Origin: Actinomadura oligospora ATCC 43269
GTDB lineage: Bacteria; Actinomycetota; Actinomycetes; Streptosporangiales; Streptosporangiaceae
Assembly (NCBI RefSeq): GCF_000518265.1
Contig: NZ_JADG01000007.1
Span: 62,001-126,000 of the forward strand
Length of the DNA: 64,000 bases
Direction: 5' to 3'
Part shown: in pieces, positions 24,322 to 31,620 of the stretch
Layout: the number at the start of each line of letters is the position of its first letter
Numbering within the stretch: the stretch's first letter is position 1
Notes under the pieces: model-generated
The model's input: only the letters and a program-made list of their open reading frames with translations
What the model was told of the DNA's origin: nothing
Databases searched by the model: none
Position numbers and translations under genes: made by a program

Positions 24322-24465
24322 TCAGGGACGCGGCCTGTGCCGTCCCGGCGGACGCGGCCGGAGCATGTGGAAGAGCAGACAGGCGAGCGCCGCGCCCGCA
24401 CACGCCCCGGTCAGGACGCCCCCGACCAGAAGCGAAGCGCGGACGACATCGAACGCGGCGATCAC
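24322..24465 (-). CDS. 47-residue single-pass membrane protein coupled to an RsbW-like ATPase
   Basis: A small reading frame from GTG 24465, whose GTG overlaps the TGA of the upstream ATPase gene as GTGA (24462-24465), the arrangement of translational coupling. The product (MIAAFDVVRASLLVGGVLTG...) has one hydrophobic segment (about residues 10-34, LLVGGVLTGACAGAALACLLF), then a basic Pro/Arg tail. I recognise no family. The coupling argues that it is real and acts with the ATPase, perhaps as a membrane tether, but that is inference. Confidence 0.5.
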   Translation of the reverse strand: MIAAFDVVRASLLVGGVLTGACAGAALACLLFHMLRPRPPGRHRPRP

Positions 24466-24884
24466 GCGCCGGCGTCCGATGAGACGAACCGCGCCCACAC
24501 GGTCTTGCCGCCGTCCGGAGAGCCGTGCTTGCCCCACGAAACCGAAAGGGCCTGGACGATCCCGAGCCCGCGCCCGGTCTCACAGCTCTCATCGGGATCC
24601 TGAAGCTCGGGACACCCAGGCCCGTCGTCCCAGACCGCGACCTCGACCATCACATCGGTGTGCCACTCAACAAGAACGCGAATGTCGGTCGCGCCGCAGT
24701 TCAGAGCGTTGGTGACCAGTTCGGACACGCACAGCGCGGCGTCGTCCTCAAGCTCACCGTGCCCCCACCCGCGCAAAACCTCCCCCACCCGCCGCCGCGC
24801 CTTTCCGGCAGCGGACAAATCCGCCTCGAACCGACACACGACCAACCTTTCCCGATCGTCCTCCACAGGAGCTTTCGGAATCAT
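24462..24884 (-). CDS. RsbW-like ATP-binding regulatory protein
   Basis: About 140 residues from ATG 24884, which has GAGGACGGG upstream; ATGs at 24899 and 24926 are alternatives. It is a stand-alone HATPase_c domain: ALCVSELVTNALNCGATD (N box), VWDDGPGCPE (G1) and GRGLGIVQALSVSWG (G2). Proteins of this kind in actinomycetes are anti-sigma-factor kinase homologues, often beside XRE/DUF397 modules as here. The gene is divergent from the XRE regulator at 25.0 kb across about 80-120 bp. Partner unknown. Confidence 0.85.
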   Translation of the reverse strand: MIPKAPVEDDRERLVVCRFEADLSAAGKARRRVGEVLRGWGHGELEDDAALCVSELVTNALNCGATDIRVLVEWHTDVMVEVAVWDDGPGCPELQDPDESCETGRGLGIVQALSVSWGKHGSPDGGKTVWARFVSSDAGA

Positions 24885-25008
24885 CGGACCCGTCCTCATG
24901 GCGCGAATTCCAGTGCTCTGCATCACACCCTGATGTCATCCGACTACCGTTGTCACTGTTGTTGCTCGGATCAGAAAATGCGCCGATCTGGACCCCTCGG
25001 AGCGCACC

Positions 25009-25818
25009 ATGGTCAAGCCACCGCCCGACGCCCGGCTCTCCCTCTGGGCCTTGATGGCCAATCACCTTCGCCATATGCGCATCTGGATGAACCTGCGCCA
25101 GCACGACGTGGCCAAGATCCTCGACTGCTCGATCAGCCAAGTTTCCAAGTACGAGACCGGCGACAAGCAGCTGGACGAGAAGCAGTGCAAGGCCCTCGAC
25201 GCCGCATGGCACACCGGACAACTCTTCGAAACCCTGCATTACTTCGCGGTCTCGGGCGAGAACCCGAACTGGAGCGAGCGCCTCAACACGTTCCAGACGA
25301 GCGCGATCGAGCACAAGATCTTCGCGAACAATCTCGTGCCCTTCCCCTTTCAGGTCGAGGGATACGCCTGGGCCTTCCTGGAGGCGGGCTACGCCGACGG
25401 AACCATCACGGACGTCGAGGCGGCCGTTGCGCGACGCATGAACCACCAGGCCGCGATCCTCAGGGGCGACCCTCAGATCTGGCTACTCCTGGACGAGGTG
25501 GCAGTGCGCCCGATGTGCGACAACTCGACGATGCGCAAGCAGATCGACCACCTCCTGACCGTGTCCACCTGGCGGAACGTCTCTGTGCGCATCCTCCCCT
25601 CGAACACGCCCCTTGGAGCGGACGGCTCCTTCTGGTGGTTCGAGCTCCCCGACCACCGGACCGTCGCGTTCGCGGGGACCGTGCTGGACGTGGGCCGGAT
25701 CATCGACGGTCAAGAATCGGCAAACCGCGCTCGGCTACGCTTTGATCGACTCGCGACGCGGGCCTGGAGCCAGGACCAGTCCCGCGAGTGGCTCATCGAG
25801 CGGCGGGAGGACACGTGA
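25009..25818 (+). CDS. XRE-family regulator with DUF5753 domain
   Basis: 269 residues. The N-terminal helix-turn-helix (about 15-70) reads RHMRIWMNLRQHDVAKILDCSISQVSKYETGDKQL. The remaining 190 residues are the DUF5753 ligand/partner domain: FQVEGYAWAFLEAGYADG, RMNHQAAILRGDPQIWLLLDEVAVR, MRKQIDHLL and TWRNVSVRILPSNTPLGADGSFWWFELP. Such proteins are paired with small DUF397 proteins, and a DUF397 gene starts here at a GTGA overlap with the stop. Known relatives act in development or antibiotic control in Streptomyces. No operator was recognised upstream. Confidence 0.92.
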   Translation: MVKPPPDARLSLWALMANHLRHMRIWMNLRQHDVAKILDCSISQVSKYETGDKQLDEKQCKALDAAWHTGQLFETLHYFAVSGENPNWSERLNTFQTSAIEHKIFANNLVPFPFQVEGYAWAFLEAGYADGTITDVEAAVARRMNHQAAILRGDPQIWLLLDEVAVRPMCDNSTMRKQIDHLLTVSTWRNVSVRILPSNTPLGADGSFWWFELPDHRTVAFAGTVLDVGRIIDGQESANRARLRFDRLATRAWSQDQSREWLIERREDT

Positions 25819-25997
25819 CCCTCTGGAGAAAGAGCAGCCACAGCGAGAGCGGCGCTGGCGGAACCTGCGTCGAACTCGCCAATCTCGGCACGTCCGTGGG
25901 CGTCCGCGACAGCAAAGCCCCACGCGCAGGACACCTCACTCTCACCCGAACCGACCTCCACCAGCTGACCCAAACCGTTCGAGGCTCAAGGCGGTAA
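25815..25997 (+). CDS. DUF397 protein (copy 1 of 3)
   Basis: 60 residues from GTG 25815, overlapping the XRE stop as GTGA. The DUF397 pattern is complete: LWRKSSHSESGAGGTCVELA, then VGVRDSKAPRAGHLTLT and a helical C-terminus. DUF397 proteins are small partners of XRE/DUF5753 regulators. A stretch of roughly 50 bp around codons 25-41 is nearly identical to copy 2, showing recent duplication or gene conversion. Confidence 0.9.
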   Translation: MTLWRKSSHSESGAGGTCVELANLGTSVGVRDSKAPRAGHLTLTRTDLHQLTQTVRGSRR

Positions 25998-26021
25998 CAG
26001 CGACGGGTGTCTGGAGGCACG

Positions 26022-26204
26022 GTGACCATCTGGCGAAAGAGCACTCGCAGCGACGACGCCGGCCAAGGCGGCGCCTGCATCGAACTGGCTGACCTCGGCA
26101 CGTCCGTGGGCGTCCGCGACAGCAAAGCCCCACGCGCAGGACACCTCAACCTCACCCGCGCCGACCTCCACCAGCTGACCTCAGCCATCCGAGGCTCGCA
26201 GTAG
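26022..26204 (+). CDS. DUF397 protein (copy 2 of 3)
   Basis: 60 residues from GTG 26022 with GGAGG at 26013-26017; an upstream GTG at 26007 is less likely. IWRKSTRSDDAGQGGACIEL, VGVRDSKAPRAGHLNLT and a C-terminal helix DLHQLTSAIRG. Start-to-start distance to copy 1 is 207 bp. Same strand and probably same transcript as the XRE gene. Confidence 0.9.
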   Translation: MTIWRKSTRSDDAGQGGACIELADLGTSVGVRDSKAPRAGHLNLTRADLHQLTSAIRGSQ

Positions 26205-26229
26205 GCGTCCCTCCGTGCCCGGAGAACCC

Positions 26230-26412
26230 ATGACCGTCTGGCGCAAGAGCAGCCACAGCGAGAGCGGTGCCGGAGGAAGCTGCGTCGAACTGGCCCACCT
26301 CGGCGGGTCCGTCGGCGTCCGCGACAGCAAGAACCCCGAGGGCGGGCACCTCAGCCTTCAGCGCGGCGAACTGCGGCGTCTGATGGAGGTCGTTCGGCGG
26401 ACGCGGGGTTGA
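26230..26412 (+). CDS. DUF397 protein (copy 3 of 3)
   Basis: 60 residues from ATG 26230, with CGGAGAA upstream. VWRKSSHSESGAGGSCVELA (almost the N-terminus of copy 1), VGVRDSKNPEGGHLSLQ, ending VVRRTRG. Start spacing to copy 2 is 208 bp, so the three genes form an even tandem series. Its 3' end overlaps the convergent AraC-type gene by 55 bp. Confidence 0.9.
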   Translation: MTVWRKSSHSESGAGGSCVELAHLGGSVGVRDSKNPEGGHLSLQRGELRRLMEVVRRTRG

Positions 26413-27440
26413 CCTACGTCCAGCCCGATCGCGTTGCCGCGCGGTCGGGCTGAACTCGCGGACGATGCCGCGCCGGGATCAATCGCTGAAGAGAGCGATG
26501 GGCTCCCGGCGTTCGTCGTGGGACGGGTTGGGGTGGTGGTGGGGGTTCGGCGGTAGGTGCCGGGGGGTTTGCCGTAGGCGCGTTTGAAGGCTTTGGCGAA
26601 GGCGAACTCGGAGGTGTAGCCGACCTGTTCGGCGACGGTTCTGAGGGGGGCGTCCGATTCGCGGAGCATGCGGCCCGCGCTGGTCATGCGCCACCAGGTC
26701 AGGTAGGAGACCGGCGGTTCGCCGACGAGGGCGGTGAATCGTTGGGCGAAGACCGAGCGGGACAGTCCGGCGCGCGCGGCGAGTTGCTCCACCGTCCACG
26801 GGACGGACGGACGGGCGTGGATGTCGCGGAGGGCCTGGCCGACCGCGCTGTCGGCGAGCGCGCGGGCCCATCCGGGGGCGTCGGCGCGCCCGTCCGCCGC
26901 CCAGGTGCGCAGGACGTAGAGCAGCATCGCGTCGACCAGGGACGGGACGATGCCGTCGCGGCCCGGACGGTCGCGGTCGAGTTCCGCGGCGAGCAGGCCC
27001 ACGAGGTGACCGAGTTCCGCGCCGCCTCTCGCGGGCAGGTGCAGGAGCTCGGGCAGGTCCTTCATCAGCGGATGCGGACGGGTCCGGTCGAGCTGGTACG
27101 CGCCGCAGAGCAGGACCGCGTGCGCCCCGGGGCCCTCGACGCGGACGTGCCCGATCGGCGAGTCGGGGTCCGCGCGTTCGGGACGGAAGTCGGTCAGCGG
27201 CGTTTCCGGAGTGTCGGCGAGGGCGTGCGCGCCGCCCTCGCGCAGGAACACCACGTCGCCCGGGCCCAGTTCGAGCGGGTCCGCCCCCTCGGTCAGCAGC
27301 CAGCAGGCGCCGTGGAGGACGACGTGGAAGGTTGCGCCGACGACCGCCGAGAAGCGCAGGCCCCAGGGAGCGCGTACGTCGGTGCGGGCCGCGCGGGTCC
27401 GGCCCGTCCGCGCCGTTCTGGTGCTGGGAGCGACGGGCAA
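26358..27440 (-). CDS. AraC-family regulator with cupin domain; 5' end abnormal
   Basis: The body is clear: an AraC-type cupin (RAPWGLRFSAVVGATFHVVL, ELGPGDVVFLREGGAHAL) and two C-terminal helix-turn-helix motifs (VEQLAARAGLSRSVFAQRF and EQVGYTSEFAFAKAFKRAYGKPPGTYRR). About 20-25 residues that normally precede the cupin appear to be missing, and the only start codon before it is a TTG at 27440, given here as the 5' end with low certainty. That region overlaps the divergent NmrA-like gene, leaving no room for promoters. The 65-residue tail after GTYRR is unusual. The gene may be truncated and non-functional. Confidence 0.6.
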   Translation of the reverse strand: MPVAPSTRTARTGRTRAARTDVRAPWGLRFSAVVGATFHVVLHGACWLLTEGADPLELGPGDVVFLREGGAHALADTPETPLTDFRPERADPDSPIGHVRVEGPGAHAVLLCGAYQLDRTRPHPLMKDLPELLHLPARGGAELGHLVGLLAAELDRDRPGRDGIVPSLVDAMLLYVLRTWAADGRADAPGWARALADSAVGQALRDIHARPSVPWTVEQLAARAGLSRSVFAQRFTALVGEPPVSYLTWWRMTSAGRMLRESDAPLRTVAEQVGYTSEFAFAKAFKRAYGKPPGTYRRTPTTTPTRPTTNAGSPSLSSAIDPGAASSASSARPRGNAIGLDVGQPRVRRTTSIRRRSSPR

Positions 27441-28245
27441 GACCGGCAGTGCCGTGGTGGACGCGCTGGTGGCGCGCGGTGTCCCGGCCCGTGCGGCGAG
27501 CCGCGCTCCCGGGCGGGCCGTCCCCGGTGTCGAGCCCGTGCGCTTCGACTGGGCCGACCGCTCCACCTGGGCTCCGGCGCTCGACGGCGTGGACGCCCTG
27601 TACGTGGTCGGCCCGTACACCAGGCCGGACGAGCCCCGTCTCGTCCGCGACCTGGTGGACGCCGCGCCCGGCCTGCGCAGGGTCGTCCTGCTGTCGGTCC
27701 TGGGCGTCGACCGGCTGCCCGGCACGATCCCGATGACCACCTGGGAGGAGGACGTCCGCGCCTCGGGCAAGGAGTGGACCATCCTGCGTCCGAACTGGTT
27801 CCAGCAGAACTTCGGCGAGGCCTTCGCGACCTCCCTCCGCGAGGACGGCGTGCTCGCACTCCCCGCCGACGACGCCGGGGTGGGCTTCGTGGACACACGC
27901 GACATCGCGGAGGTCGCCGCCACCGCGCTCACCGAGGACGGGCACGCCGGAACGATCCACACCGTCACCGGCCCCGAGGCCCTCACCCTCCAGCAGGTCG
28001 TGCAGACCGTGGGCGAGGCCGCCGGACGGGACCTGCGCTACATCCCCCTGACACCCGACCAGTTCGGCGACGGCATGCGGCAGGCCGGACTGGACGAAGG
28101 GCTGATCACCTGGCAGCAGGGCCTGTTCCAGCTGATCCGCGACGGCGGCAACACCGTCGTGACCGACACGGTCGAACGGGTCACCGGCCGTCCGGCCCGC
28201 ACCCTGAAGTCCTACGCCGAGGAGAACGCCGCCCTGTGGCGGTGA
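27382..28245 (+). CDS. NmrA-like NAD(P)-binding protein
   Basis: 287 residues from GTG 27382, the only sensible start before the Rossmann loop VLVLGATGKTGSAVVDALVA. Further motifs: FDWADRSTW, DALYVVGPYTRPDE, VVLLSVLGVD, TILRPNWFQQNFGE, GVGFVDTRDIAEVAATALTEDGHAG and TGPEALT, typical of NmrA/atypical SDR proteins that lack the usual Tyr-x-x-x-Lys and act as redox sensors or reductases. The partner is an AraC regulator on the opposite strand whose 5' end overlaps this one. The Shine-Dalgarno candidate AGGGAG is eleven bases upstream. Confidence 0.82.
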   Translation: MRAARVRPVRAVLVLGATGKTGSAVVDALVARGVPARAASRAPGRAVPGVEPVRFDWADRSTWAPALDGVDALYVVGPYTRPDEPRLVRDLVDAAPGLRRVVLLSVLGVDRLPGTIPMTTWEEDVRASGKEWTILRPNWFQQNFGEAFATSLREDGVLALPADDAGVGFVDTRDIAEVAATALTEDGHAGTIHTVTGPEALTLQQVVQTVGEAAGRDLRYIPLTPDQFGDGMRQAGLDEGLITWQQGLFQLIRDGGNTVVTDTVERVTGRPARTLKSYAEENAALWR

Positions 28246-28265
28246 CGCCCGGAAGGCCCGTCCGA

Positions 28266-29306
28266 TCAGGCCGGACGGCCGAGTTCCTTCTGGAAGAGGC
28301 GGTGGACGTTCTCGCCGAGGATCTTCAGGATGTCGGGCTCGGAGTGGCCGCGGCGGACGAGGGCCTCGGTGACCAGGGGCAGGCCGCGCGGGCCGTCCAG
28401 GCCGGGGACGACGGCGTTGACGTCGAAACCGGCCAGGGGGCTCAGGCCCTCGCAGCAGGGCGGGGTGAGTTCGTGGTTCACCTCGCGGATGAAGTCGGGG
28501 CCGAGGCCGACGTGGTCGATGCCCGCGACGGACGCCACGTGCTCGATGTGGTCGACGATGCGGTCGACCGTGTAGCCGCCGGGGTCGTCGCTGAGGAAGC
28601 CCGCGACGAAGTTGACGCACACCACGCCGCCGGTCGCGGCGACGCCCCGGAGCTGGTCGTCGGTGAGGTTGCGGTGGTGGTCGCGCAGGGCGCGGGCCGA
28701 GGAGTGCGTGGCCATGACCGGACGGGTGGCGAGCTCCAGGACGTGGCCGACGCCGGACGCCCCCAGGTGGGAGACGTCGAAGATCACGCCCAGCCGCTCC
28801 AGCTCGGCCACGGCCTCGACCCCGGCGGCCGTCAGGCTGCTGCCGGTGGCGTCCTCGCCGCTGCCGTCGGCGAGCGGGGTGCGGCCCCAGTGCGCGATCG
28901 AGGCCACCCGCAGGCCCAGCCGGTGCAGGGTGGAGAACAGCTCGACGTTCGCGTCGACGCCGGGGGCGCTCTCCAGGGCCAGCACCAGGGCGACCTTCCC
29001 GTCCGCGAGGGCCTGGTCGATCTCGTCCCCGTCCCGGCACAGGCTCACCTCGTCGGCGTTGCCCTCGGCGAGCACGTGCGCGGCCTCGACCATCCGGAGG
29101 GTCTCGCGCAGCGACCCCTCGGGACGGAACTGATCGTCGATGAAGACCGGGAGAACCTGCAGGTCCACGCCTCCGTCGCGCAGCTGCGGCAGCCAGCGCT
29201 CCCGGAAGAACTGCGCCCACCGCGCGCGCGGGCGGGCGACCACGGCCATCAGCAGGTCGTTGTGGGTGTCGGCGACGACGGCCCGACGATGAAGCTCAGC
29301 GGACAT
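28266..29306 (-). CDS. Membrane dipeptidase (peptidase M19)
   Basis: 346 residues from ATG 29306, preceded by AAGGGAA. The M19 pattern is complete: ADTHNDLL (first zinc-binding His and Asp), LVLALESAPGVD (bridging Glu), IAHWGRTPLADG, GVIFDVSHLGASG, VMATHSSARALRDHHRNLTD and HVGLGPDFIRE. Bacterial members hydrolyse dipeptides, including D-amino-acid dipeptides, and some act on beta-lactams or leukotriene-like compounds. There is no signal peptide, so it is probably cytoplasmic. It is monocistronic; the region upstream holds only a terminator-like hairpin and a pseudogene. Confidence 0.93.
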   Translation of the reverse strand: MSAELHRRAVVADTHNDLLMAVVARPRARWAQFFRERWLPQLRDGGVDLQVLPVFIDDQFRPEGSLRETLRMVEAAHVLAEGNADEVSLCRDGDEIDQALADGKVALVLALESAPGVDANVELFSTLHRLGLRVASIAHWGRTPLADGSGEDATGSSLTAAGVEAVAELERLGVIFDVSHLGASGVGHVLELATRPVMATHSSARALRDHHRNLTDDQLRGVAATGGVVCVNFVAGFLSDDPGGYTVDRIVDHIEHVASVAGIDHVGLGPDFIREVNHELTPPCCEGLSPLAGFDVNAVVPGLDGPRGLPLVTEALVRRGHSEPDILKILGENVHRLFQKELGRPA

Positions 29307-29475
29307 CTGTGTTCCCTTCTGCGCCAGAGGGGCCAGCCTACGAGCACGGTCCGGCCCGGCATCAGCCCAGCACCTCGGCGAGCGGGCGCGCATCGTCCGC
29401 GAGACCGAAGAGCCGGCGAAGACTTCGGAGGGACGTCCCTTGCTTCGAAGATCCTCTAAGTGGGCGCGGAAGGAA

Positions 29476-29514
29476 GGGCGCCCGGGTCATCTGAGCCGAT
29501 GAACCCGGGCACCC
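29476..29514 (-). terminator. Duplicated, slightly decayed terminator of the pseudogene
   Basis: GGGCGCCCGGGT (29476-29487) pairs with ACCCGGGCACCC (29503-29514), one mismatch. It closely matches the perfect terminator at 30004-30047 and sits at the same place relative to the gene end, so it was duplicated with the thioester-domain gene fragment. Confidence 0.7.
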
Positions 29515-29530
29515 TCGGTGGACGTCGTGC

Positions 29531-29800
29531 CTAGCCGGTCACGGGGACGTGTCCGTAGGCCCGCGCGCACGCGCGTCGGGACGTCGCGTGTCGCCCGTAT
29601 TCAGGGTCCGCCCGTAAGCGACGGCACAGTTCTTCACGGACCGTTTCCACAGGTCCTCCCTGGTGACGCGGTACGTCGCCGTGCAGATCATCGACTGCCC
29701 CGGCCACAGAGACGTCCGTGGGCACCGCACCTCCGACAGGCAGCGTCTGGCCCGGACGGTGATAGGTGTGCGGGCGCACCCCGAACGGCGCGAGAATCCG
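29531..29800 (-). pseudogene. Decayed 3' copy of the thioester-domain protein gene
   Basis: On the minus strand this stretch reads LSEVRCPRTSLWPGQSMICT, then ATYRVTREDLWKRSVKNCAV, in one frame, and RRACARAYGHVPVTG in another. Together they match the end of the intact gene at 30.06-31.47 kb (LSHVRCERTTLAAGQSMYCT, RACAQAFGHVPVTG). Further upstream, VRPHTYHRPGQTL matches its VRPGTYSHVGQRL, with about 25 codons between them deleted. At least one frameshift and one deletion make it non-coding. The stop codon, GHVPVTG tail and terminator are shared, so gene end and terminator were duplicated together. The 100-200 bp further left on the gene sense show nothing recognisable. Confidence 0.8.
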
Positions 29801-30003
29801 CGCACACCCATCGCCCCCATCGATCTGTGGATCATCTTCTTCGGTGCGACCGTTATTCCTCGCGCGCTCCCGGGTCACGATCACGCGGGCACGATCATTA
29901 AGGCCCGCTGCGCAGATCTTTGCGCGCCGAATCCGCCAAAGCGGGATACACCTAGCCATTCACCGAAATGAGTGCCGAGCCGCCGCGAACGGCAAAAAGA
30001 AAA

Positions 30004-30047
30004 GAGGGTGCCCGGGTTCATCTGTGGCGATGAACCCGGGCACCCTC
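30004..30047 (-). terminator. Strong intrinsic terminator of the thioester-domain gene
   Basis: A perfect 19-bp stem (30004-30022 with 30029-30047) around a TGTGGC loop. On the minus strand it is followed by a CTTTTCTTTTT tract (complement of the A-rich run at 29991-30003). This is the best Rho-independent terminator in the window. Confidence 0.92.
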
Positions 30048-30061
30048 CCCGGACGTCGGGC

Positions 30062-31474
30062 CTAGCCGGTCACGGGAACGTGTCCGAACGCCTGCGCGCA
30101 CGCGCGCTGCGACGTCACGAACATCCCCGACTCCAGAGTCCGCGCATGCGCGACGGCGCAGTTCCTCACGAACTGGTGCCGCAGGTCCTTCCTGTGGACG
30201 CGGTACGTCGCGGTGCAGTACATCGACTGCCCCGCCGCCAGCGTCGTCCGCTCGCACCGCACGTGCGAGAGGCCGCGCATGTGATCGGCGACGCGCACGT
30301 TGTTCAGCGCGACGTCACCGTTGTTGGTCACCTTGAGCTTGAAGTGCAGCCGCTGCCCGACGTGGCTGTAGGTGCCCGGACGCACCCACTTCTCCACCGT
30401 GATCGACGGCCTGTGCACCGGCGGCGGCGGAACCTCACCGACCACGATCACCTTCTCGATGATCACGATCACCGGGACCTCCTCGGCGAGGATGATCTTC
30501 TGCCCCCGCTTCGGGAAGCCCATGCGCCTCGACGTCTCCCGCACGTACACCGCGGCCTGGCCGACCGGGTGGACGATGCTCCCCTTCGCCGACAGCCTCA
30601 GCTCACCGGGCTCGGCGGACCTGACGTAGAAGGACGCGCCGTTCGCCAGCTCGGTCCCGCTCGCGATCGGGCGCGTGGCCGCGGCGTCCTCGAACATCTC
30701 GCCGCCGGTGGCGGTGATGGCCGCCCTCTCCGCGGTGCCGCCGACGGTGAACGGGCCCGACACGGCCCCGGCGCGGACGTCGTCCGGGCCGCTGATCGTC
30801 AGCGACGGCCGCTCCGGCTCCTGCAGCGGCCCCTTCCTGAGCGTCTGGCCGACGATGCCGGACGTCGCGGGGAACAGCGGGTCGGTGTCGGCGAGGACGT
30901 ACCTGTTGGAGAAGAACCAGATCGCCGCCTGGACGGCCGCGGCCTTCTCGCTCTCGCTGAGCCCGGCGGGCTGGGACGTGTTCGGGTAGTACTCGTGGAT
31001 CACGCGCGTGATGTAGCCGAGGTTGCGCGCGGGCGCCTCGCCCCACGAGCCGAACCGGTACGCCATCCGGCCTCGGGCCGGGTGGTCGAGGTCGAAGCAG
31101 TAGGCGCGCACCAGGGTGCCGTCCGTCCTGGCGCCCCGCATGATGCCCGCGCGCGCGATGTCCCTGCGGCGGAGGGCGGACGGGTCGTACCCGAGGGACG
31201 GGTAGCCGTGCAGCGGGTCGACCGACTCGGGAGCGACGAAGCCCGAGAGCTCGGTGCCCGGTCCCGGTGTGACGATGCTGAACTCCGCCGAGGGCGGCAG
31301 GTCCGCGCGAGCGCTCACGCCGTCGTCCGCCGTGGCCGGGAGATCCGCGCGGGGAACGGCCGGGATCCTGTCCCGGCCGATTCCCGCCGACGCCGGCGAA
31401 ACGCACAAGGAGAGACACATCAGCGCCGCTCCGATTACACTTCCTGAACGGCGCAAATGACCATTCATGCGCAT
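30062..31474 (-). CDS. Secreted thioester-domain (TQXA) surface protein
   Basis: 470 residues. A signal peptide (SGSVIGAALMCLSLCVSPASA, cleavage near 30) leads into a thioester domain: Cys126 in VRAYCFDLD and Gln182 in VQAAIWFFSN are placed as in TQXA/TED adhesins, which form an internal Cys-Gln thioester and bind covalently to amines on surfaces. A beta-sandwich region follows, then a DUF11-like repeat (WVRPGTYSHVGQRLHFKLKV...NNGDVALNNVRVADH). The protein ends in VPVTG, like an LPxTG sortase signal but without the hydrophobic helix and basic tail, so wall anchoring is doubtful. ATG 31474 has a GGGGG-rich site upstream. A decayed duplicate of the 3' end lies downstream. Confidence 0.82.
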   Translation of the reverse strand: MRMNGHLRRSGSVIGAALMCLSLCVSPASAGIGRDRIPAVPRADLPATADDGVSARADLPPSAEFSIVTPGPGTELSGFVAPESVDPLHGYPSLGYDPSALRRRDIARAGIMRGARTDGTLVRAYCFDLDHPARGRMAYRFGSWGEAPARNLGYITRVIHEYYPNTSQPAGLSESEKAAAVQAAIWFFSNRYVLADTDPLFPATSGIVGQTLRKGPLQEPERPSLTISGPDDVRAGAVSGPFTVGGTAERAAITATGGEMFEDAAATRPIASGTELANGASFYVRSAEPGELRLSAKGSIVHPVGQAAVYVRETSRRMGFPKRGQKIILAEEVPVIVIIEKVIVVGEVPPPPVHRPSITVEKWVRPGTYSHVGQRLHFKLKVTNNGDVALNNVRVADHMRGLSHVRCERTTLAAGQSMYCTATYRVHRKDLRHQFVRNCAVAHARTLESGMFVTSQRACAQAFGHVPVTG

Positions 31475-31620
31475 CCATCCCCCATTCGATTCAGTCGATC
31501 ATTCGGGGGGTTGCGGCGATCATGACATGCACGCAACAGAGGGACGAGCACCACGACCAGACGATTAACGATGACCGGACGGAATTTTGCCTTCCGAGCG
31601 CCTCGGGGCGGATCAGAGGA

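Noticed and set aside
26479..29220. 913-codon minus-strand frame covering the AraC, NmrA-like and dipeptidase region
   Set aside because: It is out of frame with all three recognisable proteins and is Arg/Pro/Gly-rich filler.
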